Assembly (NCBI RefSeq): GCF_044464525.1
Contig: NZ_JBIQLE010000005.1
Span: 1-64,000 of the forward strand
Length of the DNA stretch: 64,000 nucleotides
From: Pusillimonas sp044464525
Lineage (GTDB): Bacteria > Pseudomonadota > Gammaproteobacteria > Burkholderiales > Burkholderiaceae_B
Reading direction: 5' to 3'
This document shows, one piece after another, positions 41,673 to 50,667 of this stretch (position 1 is its first letter; every line of letters starts with the position of its first letter). A program made the translations under genes and the position numbers. A model generated the notes under the pieces. The model made no database searches and had not been told where the DNA came from. It saw only the letters and a program-made list of their open reading frames with translations.

Positions 41673-42845
41673 TCACTTGACCTCTTGTCCGCGCCAGCGC
41701 GCCGGTGCAGTGGCGGCTTCTTCCGGATACACCGTCAGCAGTTCCTCTCCGCGCCATTGGACAAAGATGGGAAATGCCGTGGAGCTGAGCCCGGTTTCGC
41801 CGAACGCAGTGCAGCCGCCAGGGATACCGGCCGAGAAGCCGTCGCACTTCTTGAGGCCCGCAATGGCATCGCGCACCTTGTTGGAATCGGTGCTGCCGGC
41901 AACTTTTACAGCTTCGACCATGTGTTGCAAGGCCGCGCCATACATGATCGACTCGTGGGCCATGAAGACGCCGTGCTTCTGCTTGTAACGCTCGGCGATG
42001 TCTGGAACGGCGTCATAGTTGGCCGGCGCGATCGAATAGACATCGTCAGAGAATTCGCCCAGAGCTTTCTGGAAATCGGGCACGATATAACCTGCGGCGC
42101 CGCCCACAATCGGCAAATCGATCTTTTGCTGGCGCATGGTACGAATGATCAACAATGCGTCATTGAAGTACGACACGGGAAACACGAGTTGTGCGTCAGA
42201 GCGACGCAACTTGTTGATAAGAGGCGCCACGTCGGTAATGCCCAGCGGATAGGCGTCGTCAATCACAACGTCGATACCCGCCGCTTTGGCGCCATTACGG
42301 ATACCGTTGGCCTGAGCGGTACCGTAAGCCGTGTCTTCGTAGAAGATGGCGATCTTGTCGATTTTTTCGCCCGCTTTCTCGGCCACATCGATGGCGTACT
42401 GAAACTGCTTTTCGCCGAACGTGGTGGCCTTGGGGCTTACTTGGAAAATATAGCTATAGCCGCGGCTGGTGATCTGGTCGGCGAACGAGTGCGTGATCAT
42501 TGGGGTTTCGGTGCGCTCGGTTACCTCTGACGCGGCCAAAGTGATGGAGCTGACGAACGCCCCAACAACGCCGGACACGTTTTCGCGGCTGACCAGACGC
42601 TGAACCGCCGAAGCAGCCGCGTTGGGTTCGGGTACATCTGCATAGATAAGCTTGACGTCGGTACCGTCCTGCTTGATGTCTTCAAGGGCCATTTCGATGC
42701 CGTTTCGGGCGTTGATGCCGAACTGGGCATTGGGGCCGCTTAGTGGCAGGACCACCCCAATCTTGATGGTTTCGGCTGTTGCCTGGAACGATGTGCCGGA
42801 TAGTGCAGCCACAGCGGCAAAACCGATAGCGAACTTGCGCAGCAT
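41673..42845 (-). CDS. livK: Periplasmic binding protein of the Liv-type importer
   Basis: A 390-residue type I periplasmic binding protein. A Sec signal peptide ends near FQATA at residue 24, followed by ETIKIGVVLPLSGPNAQFG. AxAVQRLVSRENVSGVVGAF carries the usual ligand-hinge region. It is the first gene of the leftward operon livKHMGF-nitrilase-aldoxime dehydratase, divergent from the TrmB-type regulator. Its ligand presumably decides what enters the nitrile pathway, and it is probably not leucine. Confidence 0.92.
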   Translation of the reverse strand: MLRKFAIGFAAVAALSGTSFQATAETIKIGVVLPLSGPNAQFGINARNGIEMALEDIKQDGTDVKLIYADVPEPNAAASAVQRLVSRENVSGVVGAFVSSITLAASEVTERTETPMITHSFADQITSRGYSYIFQVSPKATTFGEKQFQYAIDVAEKAGEKIDKIAIFYEDTAYGTAQANGIRNGAKAAGIDVVIDDAYPLGITDVAPLINKLRRSDAQLVFPVSYFNDALLIIRTMRQQKIDLPIVGGAAGYIVPDFQKALGEFSDDVYSIAPANYDAVPDIAERYKQKHGVFMAHESIMYGAALQHMVEAVKVAGSTDSNKVRDAIAGLKKCDGFSAGIPGGCTAFGETGLSSTAFPIFVQWRGEELLTVYPEEAATAPARWRGQEVK

Positions 42846-42923
42846 GATCTCCCTCCTGGATTAAGAATGTGCGTGATGTTGGAATGCAGTGTATCCAGCG
42901 CCGGCTACAAAGGTCAAATAATT

Positions 42924-43017
42924 TCGACAAAAATGTAGATCATATGGTGATAACCCCTACTAAATGCCTTATTTTTAAGGTTTTTTTATGGTAAATTGTT
43001 GTCGAGATTAATCGACA
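42924..43017. promoter_or_regulatory. Divergent control region with TrmB-type palindrome
   Basis: TGTCGA-N6-TCGACA (43000-43017) lies eight bases before the regulator's start codon, and a lone TTTCGACAAAA half-site (core TCGACA at 42924-42929) lies nearer to the livK start. The stretch between is AT-rich. A regulator bound at both places could control both directions. Confidence 0.5.
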
Positions 43018-43025
43018 TTATATTA

Positions 43026-43772
43026 ATGAACATGTTAGAACGACTCACAGCCCTGGGCCTGGACGACAAAGAACAACGGTTTTACCTGGCCGCGCTCCAA
43101 TTGGGCGCCGCACCCGTGGCCGATATCGCCACCCGGGCCGGCGTTTCCCGCACCAATGGATATGACCTGTTCGAACGACTCGAACAAAAAGGTTTGCTCA
43201 GCCAAACCAGCGCAAGCAAGGGAGTGCGCAAGGTCGTCGCCGAAGATCCCGCCGTGCTGATACGCGACTGGGAACGCAAGCGCATGATGCTCAACGAGCT
43301 GGTGCCTGAACTGCGCTCCATCTACAACGGCAGTTCCAGCCGGCCGCGCACCCGCCTGTACGAGGGACGAGAAGGCATTGAGCGCGCCTTGTGGGAAACC
43401 CTGGAGTGCCGATCGAAAATGCTGTATGCCATCTTGTCGATGCACGAGCTTCGCGAAGTGCCCGGCCTGCAATGGATGGAAGGCTTCATCGCCGAGCGCA
43501 TCCGCAAACGCATCGAACTCAAGGTGCTTCGGTCGCCCGCGCGCGAAACCGACAACATCTGGCCCACCGAGGCGTACCGCGAAGTGCGCTTCGCTCCAAA
43601 AGGCGTGGACCTGAGCATGTCCATGTACATCAACGATGACACGGTCACCTACGTTTCATCCAAAGTAGAGAACTACGCCCTCATCATAGAAAGCCGCGAA
43701 CTGGCCACGCTCAACCTTACTTTCTTCAATTCCATCTGGTCCTTCAGCGAACCGCTGGCGCCATCGCCCTGA
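43026..43772 (+). CDS. TrmB-family transcriptional regulator
   Basis: A 248-residue regulator. The N-terminal winged helix reads ERLTALGLDDKEQRFYLAAL, then VSRTNGYDLFERLEQKGLL, the arrangement of archaeal and bacterial TrmB proteins. A helical linker (about 75-100) leads into a C-terminal sensor domain (RTRLYEGREGIERALWETL), as in phospholipase-D-like TrmB effector domains. I choose ATG 43026 (MNMLERL); no ribosome site is visible, so it could be leaderless. Divergent from livK, it is the likely regulator of the nitrile operon. Confidence 0.85.
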   Translation: MNMLERLTALGLDDKEQRFYLAALQLGAAPVADIATRAGVSRTNGYDLFERLEQKGLLSQTSASKGVRKVVAEDPAVLIRDWERKRMMLNELVPELRSIYNGSSSRPRTRLYEGREGIERALWETLECRSKMLYAILSMHELREVPGLQWMEGFIAERIRKRIELKVLRSPARETDNIWPTEAYREVRFAPKGVDLSMSMYINDDTVTYVSSKVENYALIIESRELATLNLTFFNSIWSFSEPLAPSP

Positions 43773-43938
43773 GACGGGCATACAAGGTTCTGTATACAAC
43801 AGCGGATGTATTTTTCACTGGTGATTCTTCCTGGGCGCAACAGCGCCAGTGAATCAATGCACCCAAAATCGTGTAAAAAGGAGTGGTGCCGAGCATGGCT
43901 CGCCACCATGCTTTGAACATCAACCCAGGAGCCCAGCC

Positions 43939-44319
43939 ATGACCGCCAAACTCAGGCATTTCGCCATCTGTGTCACCGACCTTGAAGCCGCCGCCAAGTT
44001 TTATCAGAATGTGTTCGGGCTGAAGCGGGTGGGTGAAGAGACGCTGGAGATGGGCTCGGGCGTTTATTTGAGCGACGGCGTGGTGAACCTGGCGCTGCTC
44101 AAGGGCTCGCCGGGCAGCGCGATGGACGGCTACGTGGGCTCTCACCATTTCGGCTTTATTGTCGAAGACGCCGATGCAACGGCAAAAAACATCGAACAAC
44201 ATGGCGGAAAGTTCTTCTTCAGCCTTGGCGACCCCGAAAAGCACAACTTCGAGCAAAAATTCAAGGACCCCGACGGCATCGTGTTCGACATTTCCACCAA
44301 GGGCTGGCTGGGCACCTGA
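43939..44319 (+). CDS. VOC-family protein (glyoxalase/bleomycin-resistance fold)
   Basis: A 126-residue single VOC module pair: LRHFAICVTDLEAAAKFYQN at the N-terminus, HHFGFIVEDADATAK near residue 71 and FKDPDGIVFDIS near 115. Candidate metal ligands are H7, H71 or H72, and D/E near 118. CAGGAG precedes ATG 43939. The protein could be a lyase, dioxygenase or binding protein. Whether it belongs to the nitrile regulon is unknown. Confidence 0.83.
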   Translation: MTAKLRHFAICVTDLEAAAKFYQNVFGLKRVGEETLEMGSGVYLSDGVVNLALLKGSPGSAMDGYVGSHHFGFIVEDADATAKNIEQHGGKFFFSLGDPEKHNFEQKFKDPDGIVFDISTKGWLGT

Positions 44320-44347
44320 CAAGACGTCCCTGCATTGACCGGGCGGA

Positions 44348-45253
44348 TCAGTCTCTAAGCGGCTCCACGTCTCGGGGCCAATCATCCACCCTGGAAAACC
44401 GCGACAGCGCGAGGGATGCGTCGATGCCGAAAGGCTCCAGTCGCCGCGCCAGGTCGGCGGCATTCTGTTGCAGGGTCTCGTCGGCGGGCAAGCCGGACGG
44501 CACGGCGATGATCACGCGGTTGCCGTCCAGCCGGGCGCGCAGGTTGAAGAAAGAGCCAAATACCTGGCCATAGGTGGCCGACTCTCGGTCATACAGTTCG
44601 CTTCCGGCGAATGAATTGCCCGCCACCACGCCCTGCTCCGACAAGATCGACTTGATTTGCTCGAAGAATTCGACCGTCAACAGGTGACGCGGGATGTAAT
44701 CCACGTCGAAGGCGTCGAGCATCACCATGTCGTATTTGTGGCCTTCGCGGGCGGCGCGCTCGACGAACTCGCGGCCATCCTCTACGAAGACGCGCTGCCT
44801 GGACCCGGGTTGATAGCCAAAATAAGATTGCGCCACCTTGACGACCGCCGGGTCGATTTCCACGCTGTCTATGACGGCATCGGGCGCGATGCGGGCCAAG
44901 GCGGTGGGCAGCGTGCCGCCACCCAAACCGATAATCAGAATGTTGCGCGGCTGCGGCAATACCAGCAACGCGCTGGTCATCATCCGGGTGTATTCAAACA
45001 CCATTTTGTCCGGGTCGGACAATTGAAAGCAGGTCTGGCGACCATCGGCGTCCATGCTCTCGAAGCTCATGCAGCGCTCGCCATAGCGTTCGTAGACCAC
45101 CACGGTGGAAAACCCGGAGGGCTCTTCGTGCACCAACTGGGCCTGGCCGGTTAGCCCCGACGGCGCAAAAACGATGAACACGACGGCAACCACCGCCGCC
45201 AAGAACAAACCACCCGATGCGAATCGCCGCCACCGCTTATGCAATAAACCCAC
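44348..45253 (-). CDS. Membrane-anchored spermidine-synthase-like protein
   Basis: A 301-residue protein. One N-terminal membrane helix (about 13-33) is followed by a spermidine-synthase-like fold: ILIIGLGGGTLPTALAR near residue 105, DSVEIDPAVVKVA near 128 and MVMLDAFDVDYIPRHLLT near 175. It keeps the acidic residues of the S-adenosylmethionine-like site. The start is GTG 45253 with AGGAGG upstream. Such anchored relatives have no proven substrate. A 7-bp-arm hairpin (45270-45288) lies in its leader. Confidence 0.82.
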   Translation of the reverse strand: MGLLHKRWRRFASGGLFLAAVVAVVFIVFAPSGLTGQAQLVHEEPSGFSTVVVYERYGERCMSFESMDADGRQTCFQLSDPDKMVFEYTRMMTSALLVLPQPRNILIIGLGGGTLPTALARIAPDAVIDSVEIDPAVVKVAQSYFGYQPGSRQRVFVEDGREFVERAAREGHKYDMVMLDAFDVDYIPRHLLTVEFFEQIKSILSEQGVVAGNSFAGSELYDRESATYGQVFGSFFNLRARLDGNRVIIAVPSGLPADETLQQNAADLARRLEPFGIDASLALSRFSRVDDWPRDVEPLRD

Positions 45254-45445
45254 GTCGTCCTCCTTTGGTATGCCTGCCGCACAGGCATCTCCCGCCGCTA
45301 TTACTCTACTCGCGTCACGGCCGCCCAGCGCGGGCGCAACCGCCCCCGAATGGCGCTCCGCCGCTGCCGACCCGGCCCCGCATTCTACGCGGCCCGCCGC
45401 CCAATCGGACCTATACTTCGACTTTCATCTTCAATCCGCAGCCCC

Positions 45446-47035
45446 ATGCTCGACATTATCTTCCCCTTTGCCGGGGGGCTTGGTCTTTTTCTGATCGGAA
45501 TGATGCTGCTGTCCGAAGGATTGGTGGCGTTCGCCGGCGGATCGCTGCAGCGCGTGCTGCTGACACTTACTGGCAGACCCATCAAGGCTTTCGCCTCGGG
45601 CGCATTGGTCACCGCGCTGGCGCAGTCCTCCACCGCCACCACGGTGACGCTCATCGGCTTCGTCAGCGCGGGGCTGATCACCTTTTCACAGGCAATCGGT
45701 GTGGTGATCGGCGCAAGCCTGGGCAACACCGCAACAGGCTGGATCGTGTCGGGCCTGGGCCTGAAGATCAACCTGGGCTTCTACACCTTGCCCCTGATAG
45801 GCATCGGCGCCTTGATGAAACTGCTGGCCAGGGGAAGAGGCAGCGACCTGGGCCGCGCCCTGGCGGGCTTCGGCATGCTGTTCCTGGGCCTAAGCACGCT
45901 GCAGGACGGCATGCAGGGGCTGGCCGCCTCGTTCAGCCTGGCCCATCTTCCGGCGGGCGGCTACGGCGCCTACCTGCTGATCATGCTGGTCGGCCTCGCG
46001 CTGACCGCCGTGCTTCAATCCTCGACCGCCGCCATCGCCATGACACTGACGGCCCTGGATGCAGGCGCCGTCAACTTCGATCAGGCCGCCGCCGTGGTGA
46101 TCGGCGCCTCCATCGGCACCACCCTGACCGGCGCGCTGGTGTCCATCGGCGCCACCGTCTATGCCAAGCGAACGGCAGTGGCCTACATTTTGTTCAATGT
46201 GGCCTCGGGCCTGATCGCCCTATTGCTGCTGCCCTGGCTTCTGCCGGCCCTGCATGCCGCAGGCGCCTACATCGACGTGGTTCCCGGCGCCATTGCGCTG
46301 GCGGCCTTCCATAGCGCCTTCATCGCCATTGGCGCATTGATCGCCCTGCCGTTCACAGATCGATTCGCCGCATTGGTGAAGCGGCTGGTTCCAGGGCGTA
46401 TCGCACAGCTCGAGCACCATCTGGACACAAGCCTGCTGGGCGTGCCGGCGGTGGCGCTCGAAACCTCGCAACGCACTCTGTTGGACGTCGCCAGCCGGCT
46501 AATCGACCTGTATCGCCAAACCCTGGACAAATCCATGCCGGTCTCCGCGGCCGAAGAACTGCGGCGGATGGACAAGATACTGGACGAAGCCTATGAGTTC
46601 ATGGTGCGCATGCAGCTTCCATGGGACGACGAGCGCATGAACGAACGGCGCAGCGCGCAACTGCATGCCGTCGATCATTTGCTGCGCCTGCTTGGACGCA
46701 TCCAGGGCATGGCGGCGAACGGCACGGATTTTCAGAACCCGGCCTACCGTGCCGCCTTGGCGCGGGCCATGAACATGGCCGAAACCGCGCGACAAGGCTT
46801 GGACGGAAAAGCGCCGGCAACATGGCTGCAAGAGCTGGAAACGGGCTCCGCCGCCCAGGCGGATCTGCTGCGCGAGGCGCGATGCGAACTGCTTGCGGGC
46901 TCGGCGCCCGACAGCCAAGCATCGCTTACCCTGCGCACGACCGAGATCTACCGTTGGCTCGAGCGTACCGGCCGGCATATCTGGCGCGCCAGCCACTACC
47001 TTCATCAAAGCGCCGGCGAGCCCGCGCCCCCTTGA
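45446..47035 (+). CDS. Na+/Pi cotransporter family protein (NptA/PhoU-like)
   Basis: A 529-residue membrane protein. Two Na/Pi repeats carry the signature QSSTA (LAQSSTATTVTLIGFVSAG near residue 55, and LQSSTAAIAMTLTA near 190). The C-terminal 200 residues are a soluble helical domain of the PhoU type that probably regulates transport. The start is ATG 45446 (MLDIIFPFAGG); the upstream ORF extension is hydrophilic and proline-rich. It is convergent with soxZ. Confidence 0.92.
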   Translation: MLDIIFPFAGGLGLFLIGMMLLSEGLVAFAGGSLQRVLLTLTGRPIKAFASGALVTALAQSSTATTVTLIGFVSAGLITFSQAIGVVIGASLGNTATGWIVSGLGLKINLGFYTLPLIGIGALMKLLARGRGSDLGRALAGFGMLFLGLSTLQDGMQGLAASFSLAHLPAGGYGAYLLIMLVGLALTAVLQSSTAAIAMTLTALDAGAVNFDQAAAVVIGASIGTTLTGALVSIGATVYAKRTAVAYILFNVASGLIALLLLPWLLPALHAAGAYIDVVPGAIALAAFHSAFIAIGALIALPFTDRFAALVKRLVPGRIAQLEHHLDTSLLGVPAVALETSQRTLLDVASRLIDLYRQTLDKSMPVSAAEELRRMDKILDEAYEFMVRMQLPWDDERMNERRSAQLHAVDHLLRLLGRIQGMAANGTDFQNPAYRAALARAMNMAETARQGLDGKAPATWLQELETGSAAQADLLREARCELLAGSAPDSQASLTLRTTEIYRWLERTGRHIWRASHYLHQSAGEPAPP

Positions 47036-47087
47036 GACCAAAAAACCGCCTCCTCGCCGCCAGCTGCTCTTTAGCAACCTGCCGGCG

Positions 47088-47414
47088 CTATTCGACAACC
47101 GACAGCAGCTTGCTTCCTTTGACCACCGTCCCCGCGTCGTCGATCCAGCCCATGCGCAGCTCGCCGGACCGGCGGGCCACGAAAGTAAACTCGATATAAG
47201 GGTTCTGCGAAACGGCGGTTTCGGGTTCCCAGGTGAACAGCAGGTCGTCGTCGAGCCTGGCCTCGAACTTCGAGACGATGTTGCGCGCTATCGTCTTGCC
47301 GTCCGGGCCAAGCCGCATTCCGCTTTCCATGCGATGTTCGATCAGAGCGCGTACACGCACCACCTCGCCCTGCTTGGGAGAGTCGTTGCTGATCCATATA
47401 CGGGGAGTGCTCAT
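47088..47414 (-). CDS. soxZ: SoxZ, thiosulfate-oxidation carrier subunit
   Basis: A 108-residue SoxZ: PRIWISNDSPKQGEVVRVRA, LIEHRMESG and IEFTFVARRSGELRMGWID are characteristic. SoxZ forms a heterodimer with SoxY and has no signal peptide of its own; it is co-exported. It is the last gene of the operon, 13 bp after soxY. Confidence 0.93.
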   Translation of the reverse strand: MSTPRIWISNDSPKQGEVVRVRALIEHRMESGMRLGPDGKTIARNIVSKFEARLDDDLLFTWEPETAVSQNPYIEFTFVARRSGELRMGWIDDAGTVVKGSKLLSVVE

Positions 47415-47427
47415 TTGCGTTGGATTC

Positions 47428-47931
47428 CTACATTCCGCATCCGCCGGCCGTAACCGTGATGTGCCGGCGAGCCGCCAGGACCCGGCCGTCGCTCATGCGC
47501 GCCAAGGCCTGGATAGACTGCGTTTCGATCAGGCGCAGGCGCACGGCGACTTCGGTCGTGCCCGCGAGCGGCGTGAACTGGAAGCGGCAGGCCATCGGCC
47601 TGGGATTGCCCTCGGCGATGATGACCAGTTCCTTGCAATAGGAATCGGCCGTGATCGGCACATCGAGTATCGCCTTGACCGGCACCGCCGCCGGGTTGTC
47701 GCCCAGAACGGGCATGTCGAGCTTCAGCCCTTCGTTGAGCGATTGGGCGCCATCCAGAAAGGCGTCGACGATGGCCTGAACCTCGGCCGGATCGGCGCCC
47801 TTTAGTTCCGGCTGGCTTTGCTGTGCGCGAAGCGCCGGCGAGGCCAGCGCGGCGCCCAGGCCCAGCGCCACACCTTCGAGCAGGCGGCGGCGCGTTCGGA
47901 AGCCCTTGGCGTGCTGTTTAGAGAAAATCAT
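47428..47931 (-). CDS. soxY: SoxY, sulfur-carrier protein with variant terminus
   Basis: A 167-residue SoxY. A Tat-like signal (RTRRRLLEGVALGLGAALA) is cleaved near ALRAQQ. The carrier cysteine lies in the C-terminal AGGCGM; the canonical ending is GGCGG, so the last residue differs. Two additional cysteines occur (SYCKEL and MACRF). I choose ATG 47931, which overlaps the sulfide-dehydrogenase stop by 14 bp; the longer ORF starts with TTG. It holds sulfur intermediates covalently for oxidation. Confidence 0.9.
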   Translation of the reverse strand: MIFSKQHAKGFRTRRRLLEGVALGLGAALASPALRAQQSQPELKGADPAEVQAIVDAFLDGAQSLNEGLKLDMPVLGDNPAAVPVKAILDVPITADSYCKELVIIAEGNPRPMACRFQFTPLAGTTEVAVRLRLIETQSIQALARMSDGRVLAARRHITVTAGGCGM

Positions 47932-49246
47932 TGAAACGGCTCTTGATCCATTCAAAATCTTTGGCGACCAGATCGGCCGAACGCACGTCCATGTCTATCT
48001 GGGATTGCAGCACTTTTCCGGTGGGGTCGACCTCGTACTCGAAGACCACGGAAATTTCTTCTTGAGGGTCTCCGTTGACCATCATGTAGCAAAGGTTGTC
48101 GGGCAGAACTGGAACGACCTCTTTGCCCGCCACGCGCTCGGCGATGTTCTTTGCCACGATCTTGCCGATGGCATGCGCCACGTGGGCGCTTTTGGGATAG
48201 TGACCGAATTGGTCGGAAATGGCCCCCATGGCATCGCCTACCACATAGACGTCGTCGTCATCGCTGGCGGTGAACAGGCGAGGGTGGATGTCGGCCCAGC
48301 CGGTGGGCTTGCCATCGGGCCCCTTGCCGATGAGGCCGGCATACCAGACCATGTCTGCCGCCTGGTGCGGAGGCATAAGGATGGCGTGGTCGAAATCGAA
48401 ATCGCCCGCGGCCGTTTTGATGCGCTTGTTGAAAGGATCGACTTCTTTGACCGCGGCGTTGGGCACGTGGGTGATGATGTCGGGGTATAGCTCTTCGAAT
48501 GCAGCGCGATAGCCCTCGCCAATGGGCGCGATCTTGGCTTTAGGGTCGAGGATGATAATCTTGCCGGGAATATTATTCGTCTTGAAATGCCAGGCAATGA
48601 GGCAAGCACGTTCATATGGCGACGGCGGGCAGCGATGTGGCGGCGGGGGCAGGGTCATGACCACAGTGCCGCCTTTGAACCCTTTGAATTTACGCTTCAA
48701 GGCCATCATCTCGGCATTCGGTATATACGCATTCGGGAAATGTCGGCGCGTATATTCGGCGGCGTAGCGGTCGTCGCCAAACCAGGCATCGTAGGCGTCC
48801 CGGATGCCGCCAGACAAAATGAGATAGTCGTAGTCAATGGCGCCATGCGTCGTGCGGACGGTTTTCTTGTCGCGCTCGATGCCGTTAACTGTGGTGTTGA
48901 TCAAGGTGTAGCCGTACCGATTAGCCGGATCGAGCATGTCGTGGTTGAGGAAATCGGTGTCGACGATATCGATCAGCCATTTGTTGCTCATGGGGCCCGA
49001 CCAGAAGGTCGGGTTACGCTCGAGCAGTACGACATCCGCGTCGGGAATATATTGACGCAAGTAGCGCGCGGCAGTCATGCCGCCCCATCCGCCCCCGGCG
49101 ACGACAATGCGCGGCCCCTTGCCGCGACGCGGCAAAAGCGTGGTCTTGCTGTGGATGGCGGCCGGTGAGGCCAGGGTGGTGGAAGGAAGACCCAGGGCTC
49201 CGATGGCCAGGGCGGGAGGGGCAAGCAAAAAGCTTCGACGGTCCAT
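47918..49246 (-). CDS. fccB: Sulfide dehydrogenase flavoprotein (FccB-like)
   Basis: A 442-residue flavoprotein of the flavocytochrome c sulfide dehydrogenase family. A Tat signal (DRRSFLLAPPALAIGA) precedes the FAD motif VVAGGGWGGMTAARYL (48-63). Redox cysteines C206 (HRCPPSPYERA) and C386 (DNLCYMM) correspond to the active-site pair I recall from Allochromatium FccB. The cysteine that binds FAD covalently there is absent; the segment reads FWSGPMSNKW. The start is ATG 49246 with GAGGAG upstream. No FccA-type cytochrome subunit gene is adjacent. Confidence 0.88.
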   Translation of the reverse strand: MDRRSFLLAPPALAIGALGLPSTTLASPAAIHSKTTLLPRRGKGPRIVVAGGGWGGMTAARYLRQYIPDADVVLLERNPTFWSGPMSNKWLIDIVDTDFLNHDMLDPANRYGYTLINTTVNGIERDKKTVRTTHGAIDYDYLILSGGIRDAYDAWFGDDRYAAEYTRRHFPNAYIPNAEMMALKRKFKGFKGGTVVMTLPPPPHRCPPSPYERACLIAWHFKTNNIPGKIIILDPKAKIAPIGEGYRAAFEELYPDIITHVPNAAVKEVDPFNKRIKTAAGDFDFDHAILMPPHQAADMVWYAGLIGKGPDGKPTGWADIHPRLFTASDDDDVYVVGDAMGAISDQFGHYPKSAHVAHAIGKIVAKNIAERVAGKEVVPVLPDNLCYMMVNGDPQEEISVVFEYEVDPTGKVLQSQIDMDVRSADLVAKDFEWIKSRFNDFL

Positions 49247-49395
49247 TTTGTTCTCCTCGCAGTCATACATGACATACCGAAGGGGCAGACCAGCCCCGCT
49301 AGTTCGGCAAGCTTATCAGCAAACGCCGAATAACTCCATGCAACACAAGGCAATGGCCGGCGTGTGCCGGCCGCTTGCTTATCCCGGCGACACCA

Positions 49396-50448
49396 TTACA
49401 TGATCGTGGGACGAGGCGTCTCGGGCGTGCTGGCCGGCAGGATGGGGTACTCGACCTGCGGCTGATCGCCGGTAAGGGTGTGCAGCCAGGCGGTAATGGC
49501 CTTGACCTCTTCGCCATTAAGCTCTTGACCCAGTTGGCTGGTGCCCATGATGGCCACGGCCATTTCAAGATCCCAGACCTCGCCGCTGTGGAAGTACGGC
49601 GCCGTCAGGGCGATGTTGCGCAAGGGGCCTGCACGAAATACATATTCGTCCGATGCTGTTGCAGTGACGGTGAAACGGCCCTTGTCGTCGGGCGGCAGGA
49701 TGTCGGCGCCGGGGCGCTTGATGACACCGAAGGGAAAGTAACCCTGGCCGCCGACGTTAACGCCGGAATGGCAGGCTACGCAGCCTTTGTTGATGAACAG
49801 GCTGAGGCCCTTGATTTCGAGGTCGTCCATGGTGTCCTTACCCGCCAGGAACTGATCGAAACGCGAGTTGGGCGTAACCAGCGTACTTTCGAAAGCCTCG
49901 ATGGCCTTGGCCATGTTGTCGAACGTGACCGGGTCGGCCTCGCCCGGGAAGGCCTTGGCGAAGAAGTCGACATAAGCCGGAATGCTTTTCAACGTGTCTT
50001 CCACATGATGGGGCGTGGCGTTCATTTCGACACTAGCCTGTACCGGGCCCTTGGCCTGCTCCGCCAGGTCGGCCGCGCGACCGTCCCAGAACTGGGCGGC
50101 GTTGAACACCGCGTTGAACACTGTGGGCGAGTTGCGCGGACCGGCCTGCCATCCGTGGCCGATGGAGGTGGGGATGTTGTCGGCGCCGCCCGTGCCCACG
50201 CTGTGACAGGTATTACAGGTAATGATATGACTGCTGGACAAGCGGGGCTCGAAGAACAGCCATTTGCCCAATTCAATCTGGTCGCCAGAAAGCTTTCTCT
50301 GCTCGATCACTTCTTGTACCTGCGGAATCGGCGTGAACAGCCGACCTGCGAGTTCACGAAGCTCGTCAACGTTTGGGGCTTGGGCAAAGGCGGTTGCACC
50401 GACCAGCAAGGCGGGCAAAGCTAACAAAGAAGAAAAAGCGCGTCTCAT
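49396..50448 (-). CDS. Diheme cytochrome c peroxidase-like protein
   Basis: A 350-residue periplasmic protein with a Sec signal (cleavage after AFAQA) and two heme-c sites, C78-NT-C81-H (CNTCH) and C223-VA-C226-H (CVACH). RLSSSHIITC and the C-terminal PLRNIALTAPYFHSGEV place it in the bacterial CCP/MauG family. It usually reduces peroxide with cytochrome c. It is the first gene of the operon, 149 bp before fccB; it could instead accept or deliver electrons for sulfide oxidation. Confidence 0.9.
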   Translation of the reverse strand: MRRAFSSLLALPALLVGATAFAQAPNVDELRELAGRLFTPIPQVQEVIEQRKLSGDQIELGKWLFFEPRLSSSHIITCNTCHSVGTGGADNIPTSIGHGWQAGPRNSPTVFNAVFNAAQFWDGRAADLAEQAKGPVQASVEMNATPHHVEDTLKSIPAYVDFFAKAFPGEADPVTFDNMAKAIEAFESTLVTPNSRFDQFLAGKDTMDDLEIKGLSLFINKGCVACHSGVNVGGQGYFPFGVIKRPGADILPPDDKGRFTVTATASDEYVFRAGPLRNIALTAPYFHSGEVWDLEMAVAIMGTSQLGQELNGEEVKAITAWLHTLTGDQPQVEYPILPASTPETPRPTIM

Positions 50449-50667
50449 GGCGATACTCTCCGGCGTAAAGACTCGAACAAGGCAAAGAAGCAACATTAGC
50501 CCAGTTTTGTGCCGTCAAGGATACTATCCGAGCCTTGCGTTTGCGTTAAGTCAATAGTCGTGCGAATCGGACGGTTAGACGATGAAGTCCGTATAATCCC
50601 GATGCAAAACTCTCGTACCCAAAGCACTTGCTCTGGTGCGGGACACTTCTTTTATTGTTTCTCTTCA

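Noticed and set aside
47088..49246. Complete Sox thiosulfate-oxidation system
   Set aside because: Only SoxY, SoxZ and an FccB-like flavoprotein are present; SoxXA, SoxB and SoxCD are absent from the window.
49375..50424. 349-residue plus-strand ORF
   Set aside because: Entirely antisense to the diheme peroxidase-like gene, which has two heme motifs and a signal peptide; the antisense protein has no recognisable motif.
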